64,000 bases of DNA from Marinobacter sp. SS21 (GTDB lineage: Bacteria > Pseudomonadota > Gammaproteobacteria > Pseudomonadales > Oleiphilaceae), in contig NZ_JAQNDA010000004.1 in assembly GCF_028369065.1 (NCBI RefSeq), positions 186,001 through 250,000 of the forward strand, in the 5' to 3' direction. A program made the position numbers and the translations under genes. Shown here piece by piece: positions 51,539 to 59,288 of the stretch (position 1 is its first letter; each line of letters opens with the position of its first letter). The notes under the pieces were generated by a model. That model worked only from the letters and a program-made list of their open reading frames with translations, did not search any database and was not told where the DNA came from.

Positions 51539-53533
51539 ATGGAGAGCACGTGCTTTGATCTTCAGCGACAATCCGGCGCAGTCACCCTGCGGGCGATGTT
51601 GCTGGTGTTCACCGGCAGCCTGATTTTGCTGTTGCTGCTTATCAGTATTGGCTTGAGCCTGAACAGCTTCCGGGATTACATCTCCGGCCAGCTGGCCGAT
51701 CATGCCCAGGATGGCGCCACCGCCCTGGGCATGTCCCTTTCCCACGCCATCGATGGTCGCGACCCGGTGGCGTCGTCGTCGCTGATCGATGCCGCCTTCG
51801 ATAGCAGTCGCTACCTCAGCGTCCAGTACCTCGACAGTGGTGAAAACACCATTGCCGGTCGGGCCGTGCCGCTCCAGAACATGGGCGTGCCCGGCTGGTT
51901 CGTCCGCCTGGCCAATATTCCGCTCACCGAGGGCCGGGCCGAGGTGACCCGAGGTTGGCAGCTGCTGGGCACAATCCGAGTCATCAGTAACCCGAGAATC
52001 GCCTACCAGGACCTGTGGAGCATCACCCTCGCCATCATCGCGTTGAATGCCGTCGTGGGCGGCCTGGCGCTGATGCTGCTGTATTTTATTCTGACCCATA
52101 ACCTGGCACCGTTGCGGCAGCTGGAAGCCCAGGCCCAGGCCGTGCGACGCCGGGATTTCAGTCGCCGGGTGCCGAAGTCGTCCACCCGCGAACTGAACCG
52201 GGTCACCCATGCCATGAACCAGATGGCGGACGACCTGGGCGTGCTGTTCGAGGGGCAGGGCAAGCTGATCCAGCATTTGCGCCAGATCAACAATGAGGAC
52301 CCCATCACCGGTCTTGCCAGTCGCCTGGCTTTCGACCAGCGCCTTCGGGTGGAAGTGGAGTCGGAGGAACGGGCGTCCCCGGGCGGCTTGTTATTGATGC
52401 AGCTAGGGGACTTCTCCGACTTCAACCAGCGATTCGGCCGTGAGGCGGGGGACCAGCTGCTGGGGCGGGTGGCCGACACCGTGAAGAGCTTCGTGCTGGA
52501 CCATGCCGGCGCCTTTGCCGGCCGGCGCATCGGCGCCGAGTTCGCCATTTACGTGCCTGGGGTGTCCATGGCGGACATGCTGTACTGGGCCCGGGGGCTG
52601 GCGAACACCGTGGACAGCATTTACTCCGACGCCGCGGTGCCGTTGGACGTGGCGGTGTTTGGCGGCGTGGCGCAGGCGGTCGAAGGCATGACCATTGATG
52701 AATTGCTGTCGGCGGCGGACGAGGCCATGCGGCAGGCCCAGGACGAAGCGGTGACCGGCTGCCATGGTACCGAGCCGAGCCAGGCCGGCCATCACGGCAT
52801 CGAAACCTGGCGTGAGCTGATCACCGAAGCGGTGACCAGCCAGGCGGTCGAGTTGTGGCAACAGCCGGTGATGCGCTCCGGCGACGGCGGGGCGGCGTTC
52901 CATCAAGTCTTCTCCCGCATTCGCTGTGAGGGCGAATGGGTCAAGGCGGGTGTTTACGTGCCCATGGCGGAGCGGTTCGGGCTGATGTCGGAAGTCGATC
53001 TGTTGGTGACCGACAAGGCGCTGGCGTGGTTGCGGGCCGACCCGGAGCGACAACTGGCGCTGACCATCGGCCACTCCTCCGTGGCCGATGCCGCCTTCCG
53101 GGAGGCCTTCGTCGACGTGCTCGATCGCGCCGAAGATGTGCGCCAGCGGTTGTGGGTTGGCGTCTCGGAGCAGACCATCCATCATCACCGCAAGCCTGCG
53201 ACGGCGTTGGCCCTGGCGTTGCGCAAGCTGGGCGTGGGTATGGTGGTGGACCACTTCGGGGTGGGCGGCGTCCCGTTCAACTATTTGCAGGGGCTGCCCA
53301 TACGCGCCCTGCGCATTGATAACAGCTTCGTCCACGCTATCGACACCCATCATGACAACCGTTTTTACCTGGAGTCGGTCATCTCCATTGCCCACAGTCT
53401 GGGGGTGCAGGTGTTCGCCACCGGTGTGGAGACCGCCGATGAGTGGCGCGAGCTTCAGGCCATCGACGTGGATGGCGCCATGGGTTACCACCTGGGGCGG
53501 CCCGAGCGCGCAGACGGTCAGAGCCCGGACTAG
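51539..53533 (+). CDS. LapD-like c-di-GMP receptor with degenerate GGDEF and EAL domains
   Basis: 664 residues from ATG 51539 (GTG at 51527 is possible). Two membrane segments (about 16-36 and 160-185) bracket a periplasmic domain of the LapD/MoxY type, followed by a HAMP-like linker. The GGDEF region has RIGAEF in place of GGDEF, and the EAL signature is replaced by VFSRIR, so no catalysis is expected. That is the LapD pattern: the EAL-like domain binds c-di-GMP and the periplasmic domain controls the LapG protease. No lapG gene is visible here. It may sense c-di-GMP made by the divergent cyclase. Confidence 0.85.
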   Translation: MESTCFDLQRQSGAVTLRAMLLVFTGSLILLLLLISIGLSLNSFRDYISGQLADHAQDGATALGMSLSHAIDGRDPVASSSLIDAAFDSSRYLSVQYLDSGENTIAGRAVPLQNMGVPGWFVRLANIPLTEGRAEVTRGWQLLGTIRVISNPRIAYQDLWSITLAIIALNAVVGGLALMLLYFILTHNLAPLRQLEAQAQAVRRRDFSRRVPKSSTRELNRVTHAMNQMADDLGVLFEGQGKLIQHLRQINNEDPITGLASRLAFDQRLRVEVESEERASPGGLLLMQLGDFSDFNQRFGREAGDQLLGRVADTVKSFVLDHAGAFAGRRIGAEFAIYVPGVSMADMLYWARGLANTVDSIYSDAAVPLDVAVFGGVAQAVEGMTIDELLSAADEAMRQAQDEAVTGCHGTEPSQAGHHGIETWRELITEAVTSQAVELWQQPVMRSGDGGAAFHQVFSRIRCEGEWVKAGVYVPMAERFGLMSEVDLLVTDKALAWLRADPERQLALTIGHSSVADAAFREAFVDVLDRAEDVRQRLWVGVSEQTIHHHRKPATALALALRKLGVGMVVDHFGVGGVPFNYLQGLPIRALRIDNSFVHAIDTHHDNRFYLESVISIAHSLGVQVFATGVETADEWRELQAIDVDGAMGYHLGRPERADGQSPD

Positions 53534-53728
53534 TTCGTTGGCGGCGACCCGCATCCTCGTGCCGGAGGCGGCTAGACGGTGTAGTTCGGCGGATGCCAGA
53601 ACCGTCATCAGGGATTTCCCCGGCATTGCAGATCGGTGATGATTGCGTCATCGTATCGGCTGGATGTACACCCGCGCCTCCGGCGCCGGGGCGCGAATGG
53701 CGAGCACACAAGAAGGAACAGGGGCGGC

Positions 53729-54772
53729 ATGCTGAGTCGAACAAAAGAATATTTGCAGGACCGAAGGGACGATGTGCAGGACTACGCCGGCGGTTTCGGC
53801 AAGTGGGTCCTGGTCCTGATCGTGCTTTATCTGCTGGTCAGCCTGGTACTGGGGATGATCTGGAGCAGCGAGCCAGACACGTTTTCAGTGCGGGAGCATA
53901 CCCGTACCGTGGCAGCGGAGATGAATCGGGAGCCGGTGACCGGCTTTGCCACCACGGTGACGATGATCCGCATCGCCGAAACCCTACTGGACAAGCAGGG
54001 GGGCTACCTCTCCAACGATATTTTCCCGCCGGGGCTGTGGCTGGATAACATGCCGGCCTGGGAGTACGGTGCCCTGGTGCAGCTGCGGGATTTGTCCCGG
54101 GCCATGCGCAAAGACATCAGCCGGTCCCAGAGCCAGTCCGCAGAAGATCCCGATCTGGTGGTGGTGGAGCCCCAATTCCATTTCGACAGCGGCAGCTGGG
54201 CGATCCCCTCCACCGAAACCGAATACCGCCGGGGCATCACCGCGCTGTACCGCTACCTGGACCGCTTGTCGAACCCGACCCAGCCCAGCGCCCAGTTCTT
54301 CGCGCGGGCCGACAACCTCAACAACTGGTTGGCGGATCTGGAAACCCGCCTGGGCAGCCTGTCGCGGCTGCTGGGCGAGAGCGTCGGCAAGGCGTCGGTA
54401 TCCGAATCCCTGGCCAGCGATGTCGATCAGGATCCGCTCACGGACACCGAAAACGGTGAAGAGATCAAGACCCCCTGGACCCAGCTCGACGATGCGTTCT
54501 ACGAGGCCCGGGGCACCGCCTGGGCGCTGTTGCATATCTTCCGCGCCATCGAAGTGGATTTTCGCAAGGTGCTGAACGACAAAAACGCCTCTGCCAGCGT
54601 GCGGCAGGTCATCATCGAGCTGGAAGGCAGTCAAGGCGCGATGTGGAGTCCGGTGATCCTCAACGGCAGCGGCTTTGGGGTGCTGGCGAACCACTCGCTG
54701 ACCATGGCCGCCTACCTGTCCCGGGCCAATGCGGCCATCATCGATCTGCGCGAGTTGCTCTCCCAGGGGTGA
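53729..54772 (+). CDS. DUF2333 family membrane protein
   Basis: 347 residues from ATG 53729 behind AGAAGGAACAGGGGCGGC. One membrane segment near the start (GKWVLVLIVLYLLVSLVLGMI) anchors a large domain. The body is the DUF2333 type: VREHTRTVAAEMNREPVTGFATTVTMIRIAETLLDKQGGYLSND near the front, and a helical tail. Function is unknown in all members. It lies after the LapD-like gene by 195 bases and ends at a bidirectional terminator. Confidence 0.88.
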   Translation: MLSRTKEYLQDRRDDVQDYAGGFGKWVLVLIVLYLLVSLVLGMIWSSEPDTFSVREHTRTVAAEMNREPVTGFATTVTMIRIAETLLDKQGGYLSNDIFPPGLWLDNMPAWEYGALVQLRDLSRAMRKDISRSQSQSAEDPDLVVVEPQFHFDSGSWAIPSTETEYRRGITALYRYLDRLSNPTQPSAQFFARADNLNNWLADLETRLGSLSRLLGESVGKASVSESLASDVDQDPLTDTENGEEIKTPWTQLDDAFYEARGTAWALLHIFRAIEVDFRKVLNDKNASASVRQVIIELEGSQGAMWSPVILNGSGFGVLANHSLTMAAYLSRANAAIIDLRELLSQG

Positions 54773-54792
54773 GGCGGTAGCTCGATAAACAC

Positions 54793-54819
54793 AAAAAAGA
54801 GGCCCGAGGGCCTCTTTTT
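54793..54819. terminator. Bidirectional terminator
   Basis: GAGGCC (54799-54804), loop CGAG, GGCCTC (54809-54814), with an A-run before and a T-run after. It serves the DUF2333 gene on the plus strand and the barrel gene on the minus strand. Confidence 0.92.
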
Positions 54820-54834
54820 TGTTTCAACCGTTGC

Positions 54835-55557
54835 TCAGAAGAACAGCGTCACACCGGAGGATAGCTCGATGTTGTGGGTGAGCTGTGATTCCCGGATCAG
54901 GTCGCTTTTAAACATATGGTCGCGAAAGTCCATATGCACGGTCAGCCAGTCCAGCAGGACGATGCGATAGCCGGTGCCCAGAGTGGTGGTGAAATTGCGC
55001 TCACCGCCAAACTCGGTGTTGCCGACCCCGCCCACCAGGTAGAAGGCGGAGTTGAAGGTCAGCTTGTCGGTAAAGAACACTTCACCGGGGAAAATGTTAT
55101 AGCCCACCAGGAAATTGTAAAACGTGTAGTCCCGGTCCGAGTCCGTCAGCAGCCGCACGTTGCTACCGCTCAATTCTTCAAAGGAGGTCAGGCCGGCCTC
55201 GGACATGCCGAAGTTGGCCTGGATGAAGAAGTCCTCGGTGGCATGGAAGGCCGCACTGACACCGAAGACCGGCTCGCTGCTGAAGTTGTCGATCGAGAGC
55301 ACGCCGGCGAAGGCACCAACCTCGAAAAACTCCGAATCGATATCGGATTCCCGCACCGTGCGCGGTTTGACTTCCGGGGCAATCACCTGCACCGGAGCCG
55401 GCTTGTCGGCGGTGTCGTCGGTCTCTTGGGCCAGCACGGTATGAGGCCCGCAAGCGGCCAGCGACAGCATCAGGGCGGCGGCACCCTTGCGTACTTTGGC
55501 CTGGGTTGGAACAAAGTTGGCCGGGGTCAGAAGAAAGTGTTCAGTCCAATTTTCCAT
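54835..55557 (-). CDS. Outer-membrane beta-barrel protein (OMP_myx_plus type)
   Basis: 240 residues if ATG 55557 is used. That start makes an odd 30-residue lead before the hydrophobic stretch AALMLSLAACGPHTVLAQ. A later start inside it is possible but has no ATG before residue 31. LAAC could be a lipobox, or VLA-QE a signal peptidase site. The rest is alternating strands (FFEVGAFAGVLSIDNF, FNSAFYLVGGVGNTEFG, GVTLFF with a terminal Phe). It overlaps the neighbouring barrel gene by 31 bases. Such barrels accompany TPR/ExbB gene sets in myxobacteria and some gammaproteobacteria. Confidence 0.75.
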   Translation of the reverse strand: MENWTEHFLLTPANFVPTQAKVRKGAAALMLSLAACGPHTVLAQETDDTADKPAPVQVIAPEVKPRTVRESDIDSEFFEVGAFAGVLSIDNFSSEPVFGVSAAFHATEDFFIQANFGMSEAGLTSFEELSGSNVRLLTDSDRDYTFYNFLVGYNIFPGEVFFTDKLTFNSAFYLVGGVGNTEFGGERNFTTTLGTGYRIVLLDWLTVHMDFRDHMFKSDLIRESQLTHNIELSSGVTLFF

Positions 55558-56318
55558 TCGCTTAGCCCTGTGGTTTCAGAGTCGTTCGATACCGAATAGC
55601 GCCGGTAATCCGCACGGATCAGAAAGTTTCGCCCAATGTAGTAACTGGCGCCGCCGCCGACACTGTAGCCGTCGGCGTCATCCAGATCGTTCAGCAGCAC
55701 CTTGTGCCGTGCATCGAAAGAGAATCGGGAGGCGCCCACCAGCAGGAAGGGGGTGACATCCCAGCGGTGCAGCGGTTCGATGATGAGGTTGGCGTTGTAG
55801 TAATCGCTGGTGACCGATTCGTTGTAGAACTTGCCCGCCTCCAGCTCGACGCCGGTCCAGGTGAGTGGCCGGTAACCGACGGTCAGGCTGAAGCTCGGTG
55901 AGCTTTCAAACTGCCCGGCGGTAAATCCGACCCGCCACATGGATGCCAGGTATTCGCCATGCCCCACGTCCGGCAGATCCGCTGGAATGCCGGTGGGTTC
56001 CAGGGTCCGGCCCAATTGGCTGGCCTTGGTCCAGCCGGTTTGGCCATCGCTGGTTCGTACTTGGTACCAGTTCGTTCGGCGCTTCAGAACCTCAACCTGC
56101 TCCCCTTGCTCGATGACATGAAAAATTGGGTAGCCGCGACCGGGCGCCGTGTGCAGTTCAATATACGGATCCACCACCTGCAGTCGCGGTACCGCATCCT
56201 CGGCCAGGGCGGGGCCTGCCAATACCGATCCTGCGGCCACCAAGGCGATACCCAGCTTCGAAAGCATCGTCCCAGGGACGCGTTTTCGTGTGGTGATTGG
56301 TTTGGGAGAGCCGTTCAT
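55527..56318 (-). CDS. SH3-domain outer-membrane beta-barrel protein
   Basis: 263 residues. The signal peptide ends near ALA-ED (about residue 39). An SH3-like domain follows (about 45-105): LQVVDPYIELHTAPGRGYPIFHVIEQGE and WYQVRTSDGQTGWTKASQL, typical of cell-wall-binding SH3b modules. A C-terminal beta-barrel has strands such as SPSFSLTVGYRPL and a terminal Phe. An SH3 domain next to a barrel suggests a link between peptidoglycan and the outer membrane. It is upstream of, and overlaps, the other barrel gene. Confidence 0.82.
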   Translation of the reverse strand: MNGSPKPITTRKRVPGTMLSKLGIALVAAGSVLAGPALAEDAVPRLQVVDPYIELHTAPGRGYPIFHVIEQGEQVEVLKRRTNWYQVRTSDGQTGWTKASQLGRTLEPTGIPADLPDVGHGEYLASMWRVGFTAGQFESSPSFSLTVGYRPLTWTGVELEAGKFYNESVTSDYYNANLIIEPLHRWDVTPFLLVGASRFSFDARHKVLLNDLDDADGYSVGGGASYYIGRNFLIRADYRRYSVSNDSETTGLSEWKIGLNTFF

Positions 56319-56839
56319 AGTGTTCTCGTTCGTTGGTCAACGTATATCAGCCCAATTGGGTGGCCAAATGTTAAATCCATTTCGGGGTAAAAGGCTAAAT
56401 ATGGATTATTTTTCGGTGAAGGGTCTTGTTCGAATCGTTCAGGTCAGAGACCATTTTTCCGAATGAAATCAACGCCAAGGCCTCGCCGTGTAAATAAATG
56501 TGAAATCTTGTAATCAATTGTTCTTAAAGGGTTTGTCGGATTGATTTTGCCGAATCGTGGCGTCGAAACCGGTGTTGGGCAAGCTTTCGGGGCCATTTTT
56601 ATGCAGCGGGTCACAGAAACATTAACCAGGCGCAATATTTCGGTATGAATGGAGAAAAATTGTGTTAGCGTATTTAACAATCTTTAACGAGAGAGCTGTG
56701 CGAAGAAGAAAACTGACCCACCGGAATCGGGGCAATTGAAGCATCCCTTCCGGTAAACAGGCAGAGTCAGAGTCCTCAGTAGTCAGTTCCCCGAAGTTGT
56801 CACGACCCGGCCCTTGGCCGTCGTAGGTGGAGGAGCGCC
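56319..56839. other. Divergent spacer between barrel pair and TPR operon
   Basis: 521 bases, AT-rich compared with the flanks, with no convincing gene. It must hold the promoters of both divergent units. A weak sigma-70 candidate for the plus strand is TTGTGT (56660-56665), 17 bases, TTTAAC (56683-56688). A GGAGGAG ribosome site ends it before ATG 56840. Confidence 0.45.
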
Positions 56840-57496
56840 ATGCGAACAATCAAACCTTTTCGAGCCCGCAGTCTTGTGGCGGTCAGCGCATTTCGCCGCC
56901 TGCTAGTTGGGCTGTCGCTGCTGATTGGGCTGGGGTGCGCCGTCGCCAATGCGGCGGAAGAGGTGCCGCAGGGTCCCGCGGTTCGAGCTATTGAGCAGAT
57001 CATTGAGACGCCGCTGTCCATTCGTGAGAGCCGGCGCCAGGCCCAGCAGGCGGTGAACGACCTGTCCCGGGACATCCAGAACCTGAAAACGTCCGTGATT
57101 GCGCTGAATAAAGACCTGCGGGTGTTGGAGGAGGACCTGTTGTTCCCGGCCAATACCCAATTCAGCGTGTTCGTCTCCCTCGATGTTGGCGAGTTCTTCC
57201 AGTTGGAGGGCGTCGAACTGAAAGTGGATAGCGAGACGGTGACCAGTTACCTGTACAGCGCATCCGAGCGTCAGGCGCTGGCGAAGGGCGGTATGCATCG
57301 GCTGCACCTGGGCAATCTGAGCGAAGGCGCACACACCGTGTCGGCGTTCTTTGTCGGACTGGGCCCCAATGGCCGCGAATACAAGCGGGGCACAACCTTG
57401 ACCATCGCCAAGGAGGCCGGCCCCAAGTACATCGAGCTGAGCATTGCCGATTCCGAGGCGCGCCAGCAACCCGAGTTCAGCGTGCGGGAATGGTGA
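56840..57496 (+). CDS. Exported coiled-coil protein heading the TPR/ExbB operon
   Basis: 218 residues behind GGTGGAGGAGCGCC. The signal peptide ends near ANA-AE (about residue 39). A coiled coil follows (about 60-100: IRESRRQAQQAVNDLSRDIQNL, LNKDLRVLEEDLLF), then a beta-rich domain with LSEGAHTVSAFFVGLGPNGR like an Ig or PEGA-type fold. Homologues may be mis-annotated as AraC regulators, but no DNA-binding motif is seen. It ends 4 bases before the first TPR gene and is probably periplasmic. Confidence 0.78.
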   Translation: MRTIKPFRARSLVAVSAFRRLLVGLSLLIGLGCAVANAAEEVPQGPAVRAIEQIIETPLSIRESRRQAQQAVNDLSRDIQNLKTSVIALNKDLRVLEEDLLFPANTQFSVFVSLDVGEFFQLEGVELKVDSETVTSYLYSASERQALAKGGMHRLHLGNLSEGAHTVSAFFVGLGPNGREYKRGTTLTIAKEAGPKYIELSIADSEARQQPEFSVREW

Positions 57497-57500
57497 TGCC

Positions 57501-59288
57501 ATGAACGGTACCGGATTCAACAGGAGCACTGGCAGGGGTCGTCTGCTGGCCAAGTGCCTGACAGGCGTAGCCGCGGTTTCCCTGTTCTTTGCTGCCAGTG
57601 CCCATGAGGTCAAGGATCTCAAGTACGGGGCGATTCTCTACGAGTTCCACCAGCAAAACTATTTCGACGCCCTGGTGGAATACGCCTACGCCGAGGATAA
57701 AGGCGGCATTGTCGGCCACGGTAGCTATGCGGAATTGCTGAAAGGGGGCGTTAGCCTGTCCTATGGCCTGGATGCCCAGGCGGAAGACATTTTTACCCGA
57801 GTGGCGGAAGGCAATGTTGGCGAGGAGGCCCGCAACCGGGCCTGGTTCTACCTTGGCAAGATGCAGTACCTGCGCGGCGATGCCGAGCGGGCCGCCGGTA
57901 ACCTGGCCAATATTCACGGCGCCATGCCGGAGGAACTGGATGCCGAGTATCGCTATCTGGCGGCCTTGGTCAACATCAAACTGGGCTACTTCGAGGCGGG
58001 TGAGGGAATTGCCCAGAGCATCGACGGCGATAGCCCCTATGCGCCCTATTTCCATTTCAATCTCGGTATCGCCTACGGCAAGCAGCAGGAACTGAATCGC
58101 GCGATTGGCGCCCTGGATGAGGTGGTTGAGTTCGGCGGTGAGAGCGAAGAGCTGGCGCGGCTGGCGGATCGGGCCCGGATGGCGCTGTCCTTCCTGTATG
58201 CCCAGAACGACGACCTGTCGGGCTCCAAGTTTCAGTTGGCGCAGCTTCGCACCAGCGGCGCCTACTCCAATCGGGGACTGCTGGGTGCCAGTTGGCTGGC
58301 GGTGAACGACGGCGACTTCCGCGATGCCCTGGGGCCGCTGGGGGAGCTGGAGCGTCGCTCCATCGCCCTGCCGGAAGTTCAGGAAGCGTTGCTGCTCAAG
58401 CCCCATGTGTATGAACAGCTGGGATTGAATGGCCGTGCCGCCCGCGGCTTCATCGACGCCGATCGCAAGTACCGGGAAGCCCTGGGCTGGCTCACCCGGG
58501 CCCGGGCATCTCTGCAGGACAGCGACATGCTGGAGCTGTTCGTCCACAACCTGGACGAGGTGCTGGGCGAAAGCGACTGGTTCGGCCAGGCGCCGTCGGT
58601 ATCGGTTAATCACCTGTCGCCTTTCCTGGTGGAGCTGATGTCCGATCACAGTTTCCAGTCAGTAATGAAGGACCTTCGGGATCTGTACGCCATCCGCAAC
58701 AATCTGGCGGTGTGGAAGAACAAGCAGGATGATTTCGCCGTCATTCTCGCCGCGCGTGGTGAGCGTCTTGGCGAGGATGGCCGTGGCCGCAGTCTGACCC
58801 GACTGGTCGGCGACGCCGCTGACGCCGACGCTCAATACCGCCAGCTGGTCCAGCGTGCCAGCGGCCTTCCCGAAGAAAAACAGGAACACATCCAATGGCT
58901 GCTGGAGGGTCTGGCAACGGAATTGGACCGCTCGCAGACCATCGTCGGTGGCCTTCAGAGTGCTGATCGCGCCGATCGCGGGGGCGTCGCCTACGCCAGC
59001 GATGTCGAGCGAATGATGCGCGCTGTGGATGCCGAGGTCGAGCGCACCGATGCCCTGATCGAACAGCTGGAGCAGGTGATGCTCACGCTGGTGTCCACCG
59101 AGCTGGATATCCATGAGCAGCGCCTGAAGCATTACCAGGTAGAGGCTCAGTTGGCGAAGGTTCGTATCCTCGATCGTTCCCTCATCGAACTCGATGGTAC
59201 TGAGCAAGTCGCAGCGCCAGCTGCCGACGACGCAACGGGATTGCCTGCCGAAGCGGTGGGTGCCGGGGAGGTCCGTGATGCGATATAG
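57501..59288 (+). CDS. Periplasmic TPR protein
   Basis: 595 residues from ATG 57501. The signal peptide ends at ASA-HE (about residue 34). The body has TPR-like helices (LKYGAILYEFHQQNYFDALVEYAY, NRAWFYLGKMQYLRGDAERAAGNL, FHFNLGIAYGKQQELNRAI) and long helical or coiled-coil tail segments (ERMMRAVDAEVERTDALIEQLEQVMLT). It looks like a scaffold for protein contacts in the periplasm. The stop overlaps the next gene by 11 bases. No enzymatic motif was seen. Confidence 0.85.
   Translation: MNGTGFNRSTGRGRLLAKCLTGVAAVSLFFAASAHEVKDLKYGAILYEFHQQNYFDALVEYAYAEDKGGIVGHGSYAELLKGGVSLSYGLDAQAEDIFTRVAEGNVGEEARNRAWFYLGKMQYLRGDAERAAGNLANIHGAMPEELDAEYRYLAALVNIKLGYFEAGEGIAQSIDGDSPYAPYFHFNLGIAYGKQQELNRAIGALDEVVEFGGESEELARLADRARMALSFLYAQNDDLSGSKFQLAQLRTSGAYSNRGLLGASWLAVNDGDFRDALGPLGELERRSIALPEVQEALLLKPHVYEQLGLNGRAARGFIDADRKYREALGWLTRARASLQDSDMLELFVHNLDEVLGESDWFGQAPSVSVNHLSPFLVELMSDHSFQSVMKDLRDLYAIRNNLAVWKNKQDDFAVILAARGERLGEDGRGRSLTRLVGDAADADAQYRQLVQRASGLPEEKQEHIQWLLEGLATELDRSQTIVGGLQSADRADRGGVAYASDVERMMRAVDAEVERTDALIEQLEQVMLTLVSTELDIHEQRLKHYQVEAQLAKVRILDRSLIELDGTEQVAAPAADDATGLPAEAVGAGEVRDAI

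Noticed and set aside
52403..53626. 407-codon minus-strand frame opposite the LapD-like gene
   Set aside because: Rich in His, Arg and Gln with no motif; the plus-strand frame has clear domain structure.
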